A stretch of DNA of 10,670 nucleotides from Collinsella sp. (lineage in GTDB: Bacteria > Actinomycetota > Coriobacteriia > Coriobacteriales > Coriobacteriaceae): NCBI GenBank assembly GCA_019414265.1, contig DXMJ01000043.1, positions 1 through 10,670 on the forward strand, in the 5' to 3' direction. A program made the position numbers and the translations under genes. Shown here in pieces: positions 1-6,654 of the stretch. The notes beneath the pieces were generated by a model, which was given only the letters and a program-made list of their open reading frames with translations, searched no databases and was not told the DNA's origin. Each line of letters opens with the position of its first letter. Within the stretch, counting starts at the first letter, position 1.

Positions 1-12
1 GATGACTTGAAG

Positions 13-44
13 AAGGGGGAGGCCTCGCGGCCTCCCCCTTTTTT
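13..44 (+). terminator. Rho-independent terminator of an upstream off-window gene
   Basis: A perfect 12-bp stem, AAGGGGGAGGCC (13-24) with GGCCTCCCCCTT (29-40), has a TCGC loop and is followed by more T to position 44. It should end a plus-strand gene lying left of the window. On the minus strand the tract after the stem (CCTTCTTC) is weaker, but the hairpin could also serve the minus-strand gene that ends at 109. Confidence 0.88.
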
Positions 45-108
45 GCGTTTACGGGGTGTAAATGACTCAATTACTCCAGACGATCTTGTTGTTTTCGGTA
101 TTGAGCCT

Positions 109-576
109 TTATTTAAAGAAAATAAATCGTATAACAAGGGCAACTGCTATGGCCGCAATGATCATAAGCAGGATTGTCAGTTGATGCTGCTTGCGTCGTT
201 TACTTGACGAAACGAAGATTGACTTTCCCTGTTTTGGCGTTTCGAGATAGCGAGCCGAATGCGTCAAGGTTTGCTTGGGTCGAGGCCCTCTTTGTTGATG
301 AGCGGCGGATGCTTTCATCGGCTCATCACTAGCTGCGCTGTTTTTAGATAATGGTGCGTCTTTCAGATATACAGGGTCTCCCGAGGCGACGCCCATATGT
401 TTGCGCCCCGTTTGCGCTTCTTCGAGTGTTTGATATCGGTTTCTTGTCACATATTTGGGCTCTGGGTCATTGATAGGCTCTTGCGAGATGTGGGGGCGAT
501 GGAATCGAATCGGTTGCGGGCTGGATGCTTCGTCCTGCTCCGGCATAAACGTGTTGTCCTGTTTTTGATCGTCCAT
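109..576 (-). CDS. Unrecognised tail-anchored membrane protein, 155 aa
   Basis: I do not recognise a family. The protein is 155 residues long. Residues 1-125 are hydrophilic, rich in Pro, Gln, Ser and charged residues, and look largely disordered. A basic cluster KRRK (126-129) is followed by one hydrophobic segment at about 133-153 that ends almost at the C-terminus (FIFFK). No signal peptide is visible. By the positive-inside rule the long N-terminal part should lie in the cytoplasm, with the protein anchored by its tail. The ATG at 574-576 has an AAGGG ribosome binding site 5 bases upstream, which supports the start. The gene stands alone, divergent from hsp20. Its base composition looks more AT-rich than the rest of the window. 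Function is unknown; a small anchoring or envelope-associated protein is possible but cannot be shown. Confidence 0.7.
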   Translation of the reverse strand: MDDQKQDNTFMPEQDEASSPQPIRFHRPHISQEPINDPEPKYVTRNRYQTLEEAQTGRKHMGVASGDPVYLKDAPLSKNSAASDEPMKASAAHQQRGPRPKQTLTHSARYLETPKQGKSIFVSSSKRRKQHQLTILLMIIAAIAVALVIRFIFFK

Positions 577-614
577 GATGCCCTTAGTTCGTCATCAATA
601 TCGTGTATGCGCCC

Positions 615-620
615 ATTGTA
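615..620 (-). promoter_or_regulatory. Candidate -10 box of the tail-anchored protein gene
   Basis: Read on the minus strand this is TACAAT, 38 bases upstream of the ATG, at a sensible distance for a short leader. No good TTGACA-like -35 lies 16-18 bases further up, so this is a tentative call. The same hexamer recurs before several other genes here. Confidence 0.35.
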
Positions 621-695
621 AGCCAGCCGTCTAGTTTTGATGGGATTGCATACATTATTTAAGCCTACGTCCAAATTCCGTTTGTTAGACAAAAC

Positions 696-714
696 CTTAG
701 TCAACCAGACTTAG
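696..714. repeat. Imperfect inverted repeat upstream of hsp20, possible operator
   Basis: CTTAGTC (696-702), spacer AACCA, GACTTAG (708-714): six of seven positions pair. A related TTAGAC word sits just upstream at 685-690, and GACT/AGTC words recur at 732-735 and 749-752. It could bind a dimeric regulator of hsp20 or of the divergent gene. It matches no heat-shock operator I know, and the short arms could be chance in AT-rich DNA. Confidence 0.25.
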
Positions 715-830
715 ATATGCTTATATAAATAGACTCAAAAAACTTTATAGTCGATGTATATATAAGAAGCGGCTGGGCATATATAACAGCGTCAAAAGAA
801 GTCCCAGTCACCTAGAAGATGACTCGGCAG

Positions 831-843
831 TCCTTACAAGGAG
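831..843 (+). promoter_or_regulatory. hsp20 ribosome binding site inside a small hairpin
   Basis: AAGGAG (838-843) lies 8 bases before the ATG at 852 and fixes the start. The preceding bases allow the hairpin TCCT-TACA-AGGA (831-842), which pairs most of the Shine-Dalgarno. An alternative ACTC (822-825) with GAGT (841-844) would also cover it. Leader hairpins of this kind act as RNA thermometers in some small heat-shock genes, but here the stem is only 4 bp and the effect is unproven. Confidence 0.45.
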
Positions 844-851
844 TGGTAAAC

Positions 852-1283
852 ATGGCAAGCATGGTTCCTTATCGTTCGGTTTTTGGCGTCCGTCCTTCTG
901 CAAGTTCGCTGTTCGATTTGTTTGATGACATGACCGACCTGGCGAATAGCTCGATTGCCTCCAAGGCGTTCCCCGTTGACGTTGAGGACAAGGGCGATGG
1001 CTACGAGGTCAAGGCGTATCTTACCGGTGTCGCCAAGGATGACATCGACGTCGAGCTCAATGAGGGTCGCCTGTCGATCAGTGTGAACGTCGAGGAGAGC
1101 GCCGAAAACGAGGGCAAGAACTTCCTCCAGAAGGAGTTCGGCTCGTACAGCGCGACGCGCGGCGTGTATCTGAAGGACGCTTCGAGCGAGGGCCTTTCGG
1201 CTAAGTATGCTGACGGCATCCTTACCGTTACGGTTCCCAAGATTGTCGAGAAGAAGAACGTTACGAAGATTTCCATCGATTAA
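852..1283 (+). CDS. Hsp20 / alpha-crystallin family small heat-shock protein
   Basis: This is an ATP-independent cytosolic holdase that binds unfolding proteins and keeps them refoldable. The protein is 143 residues, normal for bacterial Hsp20. A short Phe-rich N-terminal arm (VFGVR, LFDLFDDM) precedes an alpha-crystallin domain at about residues 38-135, beginning FPVDVEDKGDGYEV. The conserved strand region AKYADGILTVTVPK and a C-terminal I-x-I type tail (ISID) used for oligomer assembly are both present. I chose the ATG at 852 because AAGGAG sits 8 bases upstream and the protein then begins as relatives do. An in-frame ATG at 819 would add 11 residues but has no ribosome binding site. The gene is monocistronic, flanked by an AT-rich leader and a strong terminator. 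Control could be partly post-transcriptional through the leader hairpin; no known repressor box is visible. Confidence 0.93.
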   Translation: MASMVPYRSVFGVRPSASSLFDLFDDMTDLANSSIASKAFPVDVEDKGDGYEVKAYLTGVAKDDIDVELNEGRLSISVNVEESAENEGKNFLQKEFGSYSATRGVYLKDASSEGLSAKYADGILTVTVPKIVEKKNVTKISID

Positions 1284-1315
1284 GGCTATCGGCTTTTAAA
1301 ATCGGTGCCTACGTT

Positions 1316-1347
1316 AAGGGGGCTGGGAAGTGATTCCCAGCCCCCTT
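1316..1347. terminator. Bidirectional terminator between hsp20 and the MBL-fold gene
   Basis: A perfect 14-bp stem, AAGGGGGCTGGGAA (1316-1329) with TTCCCAGCCCCCTT (1334-1347), has a GTGA loop. It sits between the hsp20 stop (1283) and the convergent stop at 1354. T-rich tracts are short on both sides (CCTTTGCTGTTT on plus, CCTTAACG on minus), but stem strength and placement support shared termination. Confidence 0.82.
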
Positions 1348-1353
1348 TGCTGT

Positions 1354-2163
1354 TTACTGTATGGTCATGGGCCGATATTGCCCGGCGGGACGTATCGTGA
1401 GTTTATGCAGCCCCTCAACGCGGGTGGCGGTGCTGCCAAGCTCGTTGTCGAGTGTTGCGTCGAGGGAGCTTGCGTAGCTTTTGACGGTCAGGCTTGGGCG
1501 ATTGTTGTCTTGGCTAATGTGCATCGCGATAAGTTGCTCGGTGCGATCGGTTACCAACGCGCGTGCGGCATCGGCGGCCTGATCGTTGGAGAGATGTCCT
1601 TTTACAGACAGGATACGTTCCTGAAGAAAGCGAGGATAGTCGCCTTGACGCAGCATGGTTACATCGTGGTTGCTTTCGAGTGCGAGAATGCGACAGTCCT
1701 TGAGCGTATCGATGGCATGCTTCGACAACTCGCCGGTGTCGGTGGCAAAGCCAATTGAATCACCCTGAGCGTCAAACCGGTAGCCGACGGGATTAACGAC
1801 ATCGTGGGATGTCGAATACGTTTGAATGCGGACTCCGACAATAGAGAGGGTGTCACCTGGTTCGAATTCCTCAACAGGCAGATGTGCGAGGCTTTCTTTT
1901 GATGTGAGCGTGCCTCTACTGGAAAAGATCGGGCCATTCCAATGCTTGCACCATACCTCAAGCCCCTTAATGTGGTCGCCGTGCTCATGGGTGATTACTA
2001 GAGCGGCGACGTCGTCTGCCGAGAGGCCAAGCTCCGCCATGCGTTTAAGTGTCTCGCGGCGGGACAGGCCGTTGTCGATCATGATGAGCCCCTGAGGCCC
2101 CTCGACGAGTGCGCAGTTGCCTTTTGAGCCGCTGCCGAGGATATGAAGGTGCAGGCGAGACAT
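1354..2163 (-). CDS. YycJ/WalJ-like metallo-beta-lactamase-fold hydrolase
   Basis: The predicted product is a 269-residue metal-dependent hydrolase of the YycJ (WalJ) branch of the MBL fold, a group that includes nucleases; DNA exonuclease activity is reported for the Bacillus-type protein. The N-terminus LHILGSGSKGNCALVE is typical of this branch. The metal-binding motif HEHGDH is at residues 59-64. Further likely ligands lie in STSHD, in FATDTGEL and in the late MHISQDNN segment. The block GHLSNDQAA near the C-terminal third is also characteristic. I set the start at the ATG of 2161-2163 because homology begins there; the frame is open to an ATG at 2244 but that would overlap tilS. The ribosome binding site is weak (GGA about 5 bases upstream). 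The gene is divergent from tilS and convergent with hsp20. In Bacillus yycJ belongs to the walRK operon; no such partners are seen here. Confidence 0.88.
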   Translation of the reverse strand: MSRLHLHILGSGSKGNCALVEGPQGLIMIDNGLSRRETLKRMAELGLSADDVAALVITHEHGDHIKGLEVWCKHWNGPIFSSRGTLTSKESLAHLPVEEFEPGDTLSIVGVRIQTYSTSHDVVNPVGYRFDAQGDSIGFATDTGELSKHAIDTLKDCRILALESNHDVTMLRQGDYPRFLQERILSVKGHLSNDQAADAARALVTDRTEQLIAMHISQDNNRPSLTVKSYASSLDATLDNELGSTATRVEGLHKLTIRPAGQYRPMTIQ

Positions 2164-2177
2164 AAGATTCCAAAGGA

Positions 2178-2183
2178 TACAAT
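2178..2183 (+). promoter_or_regulatory. Candidate -10 box of tilS
   Basis: TACAAT lies 28 bases before the tilS ATG, inside the 48-base divergent gap. The -35 position falls inside the start of the MBL-fold gene and does not resemble TTGACA. It is supported mainly by position and by recurrence of the same hexamer before other genes in this window. Confidence 0.35.
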
Positions 2184-2211
2184 GGGTGCGGATGAATAGA
2201 GGAGGAAGCGA

Positions 2212-3753
2212 ATGCCAACGGTATCTCAGCACTATGGACATCATGCCGCGCCGAGGACGGATAAGAGCGCCCTGGCAACGCGGCAGGCCGCTGCCCCCGT
2301 AGTGCTCATGGTATCAGGCGGTGCGGACTCGACGGCGCTGCTCCTTATGGCTTGCACATCAAAGCTGGATATCCAGGACGGGCGCGGCGTCGCTCCCATT
2401 GCGCGCGAGCGATTGCACGTGCTGCATGTAAACCATCATCTGCGCGGGGAGGCATCCGATGGCGACGAGGCCTTTGTACGTGACCTGTGCGCGCAATACG
2501 GCTTGCCGCTGTGTGTTGAGCATGCCTATTTTGATGACGAATCGGGCAATATCGAGGCTGCGGCTCGCGAGGTGCGCTATGCCGCGGCACGGAGATATGT
2601 TCGCGAACTTTGTGCCGAATCGGGCGCACCGCGGACGGCGGCTCGTATCTGTACCGCGCATACTTCGTCGGACCGCGCGGAAACATTTTTGATGAACGCC
2701 ATTAAGGGGTCGGGCCCGGCTGGGCTTTCGAGCATTCCCCGTCGAAGGAATATCGTGGTGCGCCCCTTGCTTGACCTAACTCATGGCGAGCTAGTGGGCT
2801 ATCTGCAGGTACATGGTCAGCCGTGGCGTGAGGACGAGAGCAATGAGGATATCTCGTATCTGCGAAACTACGTGCGCCATCGGGTAATGCCAGTGGTGGC
2901 ACAGCGTAATGCGAGCGTGTGCAAGACGATTGGCGCCGCCTGTGAGATCTTGGGTGACGAAGACGCGTTTCTATCCCAGCTGTCGGCGCAGGCGTTTCGA
3001 AGCTGTTTGCGCAAGGAGGCGGCGGGTGCGCTGGTGCTCGATGCCAGACGCCTTGCTGCGGCCGAGGTGGTAATCGCGCGGCGCATCGTGCGACTGGCGA
3101 TTAAACGCATCGATCCGGACGCTCGTCCAGAGATGCGACATGTGGAGCGAGTCCTTTCCTGCGTTGCCGAGGGCGCAGGCTCGGTCACGCTTCCGGCGGG
3201 AATTGACGCGCGCGTCGAGTTTGGCATGCTGGCGTTTAAGGCGCCGGTGGCTCGTGAGGGCCTGGTTGCGGACTGGGTTACCGTACCCGGTCGTTTGCCG
3301 TTGGGCGGGGGACGCATGCTGGTCGCAGAGCCGATGGCCGTTGAGCCGGGATGCGATATCGTGCGCCGCGCTCGTGAGCTTGCGGCTGCCGGGGAAGTGA
3401 CAGCTTTAGTAGACGCGGCTGCCCTGGGTTTTGCCGACAGCGATAGTGAGCGGATCCTGGCGGGCTCACGTGGCGAGATCCCTGCCGAGGCGCGATTGGC
3501 GCGCCTGTGGGTGGACGGTCCCGCACCGGGAGACGTGATGTGCCCGTTAGGGATGAGTGGCCGAAGCAAGAAAGTATCCGACTTGCTAGGCGAGGCTCGC
3601 ATTCCCGTTTCCGAGCGCGCCGGCGTGCCCATGGTGAGGACGGCGCCGGGGGGTGCCGTGGTGTGGGTCGCCGGAGTTCGCGCGGACGAGCGTTTTAAGT
3701 GCACGGCGGCGACGCGCGTGGCCTATCTGCTTCGTGTGGTCGACGCGGGTTAG
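2212..3753 (+). CDS. tilS: tRNA(Ile)-lysidine synthetase TilS
   Basis: This enzyme uses ATP and lysine to convert C34 of the CAU-anticodon tRNA-Ile to lysidine, so that it is charged with Ile and reads AUA. It is cytosolic and normally essential. The 513-residue protein has the PP-loop SGGADS at residues 35-40 and HVNHHLRGEASDGDE around 72-86. The second ATPase motif is AHTSSDRAET (149-158), then a GSGPAGL segment. The substrate block EDESNEDISYLRNYVRHRVMP at about 207-227 is clear. The C-terminal TilS domain carries PLGMSGRSKKVSDLL (445-459) and VAGVRADERFK (486-496). In 149-158 the usual DDQ triad reads SDR, a modest deviation. AGGAGG sits 6 bases before the ATG, a strong start. It heads the tilS-hpt-ftsH neighbourhood known from many Gram-positives. 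Confidence 0.96.
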   Translation: MPTVSQHYGHHAAPRTDKSALATRQAAAPVVLMVSGGADSTALLLMACTSKLDIQDGRGVAPIARERLHVLHVNHHLRGEASDGDEAFVRDLCAQYGLPLCVEHAYFDDESGNIEAAAREVRYAAARRYVRELCAESGAPRTAARICTAHTSSDRAETFLMNAIKGSGPAGLSSIPRRRNIVVRPLLDLTHGELVGYLQVHGQPWREDESNEDISYLRNYVRHRVMPVVAQRNASVCKTIGAACEILGDEDAFLSQLSAQAFRSCLRKEAAGALVLDARRLAAAEVVIARRIVRLAIKRIDPDARPEMRHVERVLSCVAEGAGSVTLPAGIDARVEFGMLAFKAPVAREGLVADWVTVPGRLPLGGGRMLVAEPMAVEPGCDIVRRARELAAAGEVTALVDAAALGFADSDSERILAGSRGEIPAEARLARLWVDGPAPGDVMCPLGMSGRSKKVSDLLGEARIPVSERAGVPMVRTAPGGAVVWVAGVRADERFKCTAATRVAYLLRVVDAG

Positions 3754-3754
3754 C

Positions 3755-3813
3755 CCCTCGCACCAGCTTTTCTGTGCGGCGTTGACGGTATTCCCGCGCT
3801 GATGGTGCGAGGG
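3755..3813 (+). repeat. Spaced 11-bp inverted repeat after tilS
   Basis: CCCTCGCACCA (3755-3765) is perfectly complementary to TGGTGCGAGGG (3803-3813) across a 37-base spacer. It begins immediately after the tilS stop (3751-3753). The stem can extend inward by GC/GC with a short bulge. There is no T-tract after it, so it is not a classic Rho-independent terminator. It may act as an mRNA 3'-end structure or a partial terminator before the hpt promoter. Confidence 0.6.
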
Positions 3814-3814
3814 C

Positions 3815-3844
3815 TGGAAAATATACCCCGTGCGCTGCTAGAAT
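3815..3844 (+). promoter_or_regulatory. Candidate promoter of hpt-ftsH
   Basis: A -10 of TAGAAT (3839-3844) is preceded by TGC, giving an extended -10 element. A weak -35, TGGAAA (3815-3820), lies 18 bases upstream. Transcription would start near 3851, leaving a leader of about 50 bases before the hpt ATG at 3902. This would allow hpt and ftsH to be transcribed separately from tilS. Confidence 0.5.
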
Positions 3845-3901
3845 GTGTAGTTCGCGTCCATACGGCGGTGTGTGGGCGATTAAGCACAAGAAAGGGTTGT
3901 C

Positions 3902-4450
3902 ATGGCTTCTCAACATCCGGATATCGAGAAGGTTCTGTTTACGCAGGAGGATATCGACGGTATCGTTTCTCGCCTGGGCGAGGAGATTACGCGCGACTAC
4001 GCGGGTAAGGATCTGGTGCTGATCGCGGTCCTGCGCGGCGCCGTTGTCTTTATGGGCGACCTGATGCGCAAGATCGAGCTACCGACCAACATCGATTTCA
4101 TGGCTGTTTCGAGCTATGGCGACGGTGTGAAGTCTTCGGGCATCGTGCGTATCATTAAGGACCTGGATATCGACATCCGTGGTCGCGACGTGCTGATCGT
4201 CGAGGACATTCTGGACTCGGGCCTGACCCTCAAGTACCTGATGAAGAACCTCGAGAGCCGCAAGCCCGCTTCTCTGGAGGTCGCTGCTTTCCTGTGGAAG
4301 GACGTTGAGAACCGTACCTCGGCCATCACGCCCAAGTATGTTGGAACCCATTGCCCCGATGCCTTTGTGGTGGGCTACGGCCTCGACTATGCCGAGCGCT
4401 ATCGCAACCTTCCGTATCTGGGCATTTTGAAACCGGAGGTTTATTCGTAA
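3902..4450 (+). CDS. hpt: Hypoxanthine phosphoribosyltransferase
   Basis: This cytosolic purine-salvage enzyme transfers ribose phosphate from PRPP to hypoxanthine (often also guanine), giving IMP or GMP. The protein is 182 residues, the usual length. The PRPP-binding signature VLIVEDILDSGLTL spans residues 97-110, with the adjacent acidic pair E101-D102. VLRGA (43-47) forms the early PPi/PRPP loop and SYG (71-73) matches the flexible loop over the active site. The C-terminal purine-binding region is FVVGYGLDYAERYRNLPYLG (155-174). The start is supported by GAAAGGG ending 5 bases before the ATG. It lies 148 bases after tilS with its own likely promoter, and its stop is one base before the ftsH ATG, so hpt and ftsH very probably share an mRNA. 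The tilS-hpt-ftsH order matches the conserved Bacillus arrangement. Confidence 0.96.
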   Translation: MASQHPDIEKVLFTQEDIDGIVSRLGEEITRDYAGKDLVLIAVLRGAVVFMGDLMRKIELPTNIDFMAVSSYGDGVKSSGIVRIIKDLDIDIRGRDVLIVEDILDSGLTLKYLMKNLESRKPASLEVAAFLWKDVENRTSAITPKYVGTHCPDAFVVGYGLDYAERYRNLPYLGILKPEVYS

Positions 4451-4451
4451 G

Positions 4452-6590
4452 ATGCCCGACGACCGTAACGACAACAATCCCCAGACTCCCCGGGACCCAA
4501 AGATTCCGGGGATGCCCGGAGGCAAGAAGCCCACGCGTACGGGCTGGCTGTATTTTCTTTTGGCTTGCGCGCTTCTGGGCTATGCCTTCTTTAATATGGG
4601 TTCCGGCTTTGCCAACTCCAGCAATACCGTTAAGCTCGCGACGAGCGAGATGGTCAGTGCCATTAAGCAGGATCGCGTCGAAGATTTGACCTATACGGTT
4701 CAAGACGGAAGCGTGGCGGGGCATTACTGGAAGACGAAAAAGGACAAGGGCGATACGAGCGAGCTCAAGAGCTTCTCCTCGACCTATGTCGGCTCCGATT
4801 CGCTTGCCGAGCTTATGGCGGAGCACCCCGATACCAAGTACATCGTCAACACCAACGACCCCGATTTTTGGGGCGACCTGGCGATGAGCGTGCTGCCGAC
4901 GATCGCCCTGATCGCCATCATGTTCTACTTTATGCGCCAGATGATGGGCGCCAATAACAGGAACATGCAGTTTGGCAAGACCAATGCCAAGACCAACGAG
5001 GCTACGCGTCCCAAGGTCAAGTTCGAGGACGTGGCCGGCGTGGACGAGGCCGTCGAGGAGCTCGAGGAGATCCGCGACTTCCTAAGCGATCCGGACCGCT
5101 ATCGCAAACTGGGTGCCAAGATCCCGCGCGGCGTTTTGCTGGTGGGCCCTCCGGGTACCGGTAAGACGCTGCTGGCCAAGGCCGTTGCCGGCGAGGCGGG
5201 CGTGCCGTTCTTTAGCATCTCTGGTTCTGACTTTGTCGAGATGTTCGTGGGTGTCGGTGCCAGCCGCGTGCGCGACCTCTTTAAGGAGGTCAAGTCTCAG
5301 GCTCCGTCGATCATCTTTATTGACGAGATCGATGCCGTGGGACGTCAGCGCGGAGCCGGTCTGGGCGGCGGTCACGACGAGCGCGAGCAGACGCTCAACC
5401 AGCTGCTGGTCGAGATGGACGGTTTTGAGGAAAGCGAGTCGGTCATCCTGATCGCCGCAACCAATCGCCCCGATATTCTGGATCCGGCATTGCTGCGCCC
5501 CGGTCGTTTTGATCGTCAGGTCACGGTCGACCGTCCGGACGTAAAGGGTCGCGAGCAGATCTTGCGCGTACATGCCGAGAATAAGCCGATGGACGAGGAC
5601 GTTAAGTTTGAGAAGCTCGCCCAGATGACCGTTGGCTTTACCGGTGCCGATCTGGCAAACCTGCTCAACGAATCTGCGCTGCTGGCCGCTCGCCGCCATC
5701 GTTCCGTGATCTCGATGGACGAGGTCGAGGAGTCGATGGAGCGCGTGATTGCCGGACCGCAACGCAAGGGTCGCGTGATGACCGAGGCCGAGCGCACCAC
5801 GATTGCCTATCATGAGAGCGGTCACGCTTTGGTGGGTCACATCTTGGAGCACTCCGATCCGGTTCATAAGATTTCGATCGTCAGCCGCGGCCAGGCTCTG
5901 GGCTACACGTTGCAGCTTCCGCAGGAGGATCACTTCCTCAAGACCAAGAACGAGATGCTCGACGAGCTTGCCGTGTTCTTGGGCGGCCGCGTTGCCGAGG
6001 AGCTCATGTGCGATGATATCACGTCGGGCGCGAGCAACGACCTGGAGCGCGCGACCAAGATGGCACGCGAGATGGTCACGCGCCTGGGCATGAGCGAGGA
6101 ACTCGGCACGCAAGTGTTTGGCGAGGCGCAGCATCAGGTGTTCCTTGGCCGCGATTACGCCGATCACCAGGATTACTCCGAGGAGACGGCGCGTCGCATC
6201 GATATCGAGGTCCAGCGCATTATGCGCGAGGCCCATCGCCGCGCGGTCGAGATTCTGGATGCCCGTCGCGATCAGCTTGATCTGATGGCGAAGGTGCTGC
6301 TTGAGCGCGAGACCGTCGAAGGCGACGCCGTGAATGCCCTGCTCGACAACGAGTGGGATGCCTACCTTGAGCGCGAGGGCGATATCCTGGCGGCCAAGGA
6401 GGAGCGCAATGCCAAGGCGGCCGGTATGCCGACCAAAAAGCGCGCGCCTCGTATGAGCGAGGAGGAGCTGGCGGCTGATGCCGCGGCTTTTGCGCAGGCG
6501 GCCATGCAGGAGGATGCCGAAGTGGCATCCGATGGCGCTGGCGATGACCATGCCGTCAACGCCGATGCCGACGCCGACGACGACAAATAG
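4452..6590 (+). CDS. ftsH: ATP-dependent zinc metalloprotease FtsH
   Basis: This membrane-bound hexameric AAA+ protease extracts and degrades misfolded membrane proteins and some cytosolic regulators. It is 712 residues. A cytoplasmic N-terminal stretch is followed by TM1 (about 31-50), an extracytoplasmic domain (about 51-143) and TM2 (about 144-162). The AAA module has Walker A GPPGTGKT (232-239), Walker B IIFIDEID (287-294) and the second region of homology TNRPDILDPALLRPGRFDRQ (337-356). The pore motif FVGVGASR (265-272) is present. The protease site is HESGH (454-458), with the third zinc ligand probably D530 in SGASND. The last ~45 residues are a low-complexity acidic tail ending ADADADDDK. 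GGAGG (4435-4439) lies 12 bases from the ATG, rather far, but the hpt stop is one base before, so translational coupling is likely. A strong terminator follows. Confidence 0.97.
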   Translation: MPDDRNDNNPQTPRDPKIPGMPGGKKPTRTGWLYFLLACALLGYAFFNMGSGFANSSNTVKLATSEMVSAIKQDRVEDLTYTVQDGSVAGHYWKTKKDKGDTSELKSFSSTYVGSDSLAELMAEHPDTKYIVNTNDPDFWGDLAMSVLPTIALIAIMFYFMRQMMGANNRNMQFGKTNAKTNEATRPKVKFEDVAGVDEAVEELEEIRDFLSDPDRYRKLGAKIPRGVLLVGPPGTGKTLLAKAVAGEAGVPFFSISGSDFVEMFVGVGASRVRDLFKEVKSQAPSIIFIDEIDAVGRQRGAGLGGGHDEREQTLNQLLVEMDGFEESESVILIAATNRPDILDPALLRPGRFDRQVTVDRPDVKGREQILRVHAENKPMDEDVKFEKLAQMTVGFTGADLANLLNESALLAARRHRSVISMDEVEESMERVIAGPQRKGRVMTEAERTTIAYHESGHALVGHILEHSDPVHKISIVSRGQALGYTLQLPQEDHFLKTKNEMLDELAVFLGGRVAEELMCDDITSGASNDLERATKMAREMVTRLGMSEELGTQVFGEAQHQVFLGRDYADHQDYSEETARRIDIEVQRIMREAHRRAVEILDARRDQLDLMAKVLLERETVEGDAVNALLDNEWDAYLEREGDILAAKEERNAKAAGMPTKKRAPRMSEEELAADAAAFAQAAMQEDAEVASDGAGDDHAVNADADADDDK

Positions 6591-6601
6591 TCTTTGTGGC
6601 G

Positions 6602-6637
6602 AAAGCCTCCGCGGGGAAACCTGCGGAGGCTTTTTTT
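6602..6637 (+). terminator. Rho-independent terminator of ftsH
   Basis: AAAGCCTCCGC (6602-6612) pairs with GCGGAGGCTTT (6623-6633) around a 10-base loop, followed by an uninterrupted run of seven T (6631-6637). It lies 12 bases after the ftsH stop and is a textbook terminator. Confidence 0.95.
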
Positions 6638-6654
6638 AGCGATATGGGGCCATC

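Larger units (their letters stand above)
577..851. other. AT-rich divergent intergenic region
   Basis: This 275-base gap between two divergent genes holds no supported gene. Its hsp20-proximal half (about 690-790) is notably AT-rich, with several TATATA runs (757-764, 780-785), but I cannot pair any with a convincing -35. It contains an imperfect inverted repeat at 696-714 and a possible ribosome-binding-site hairpin at 822-844. I looked for CIRCE (TTAGCACTC-N9-GAGTGCTAA) and HAIR-type HspR boxes and saw neither. Confidence 0.6.

Noticed and set aside
7..207. Small plus-strand frame beginning in the left terminator
   Set aside because: It starts within the terminator stem and has no ribosome binding site or protein-like pattern.
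819..851. Upstream in-frame ATG for hsp20, adding 11 residues
   Set aside because: It has no ribosome binding site, while AAGGAG is correctly placed for the ATG at 852 and family similarity begins there.
577..851. CIRCE or HAIR heat-shock operators before hsp20
   Set aside because: Neither the TTAGCACTC/GAGTGCTAA pair nor the CTTGAGT/ACTCAAG pair is present.
2164..2244. Upstream start for the MBL-fold gene, adding 27 residues
   Set aside because: The extra residues do not resemble the family, the frame would overlap the tilS start, and homology begins exactly at the ATG of 2161-2163.
2868..3704. 278-codon minus-strand open frame opposite tilS
   Set aside because: A low-complexity Ala/Arg/Ser/Thr product typical of antisense frames in GC-rich DNA; tilS is clear on the plus strand.
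5082..6551. 489-codon open frame on the minus strand opposite ftsH
   Set aside because: It mirrors the strongly biased codons of ftsH, has no recognisable protein features and no start signals; ftsH motifs are complete on the plus strand.
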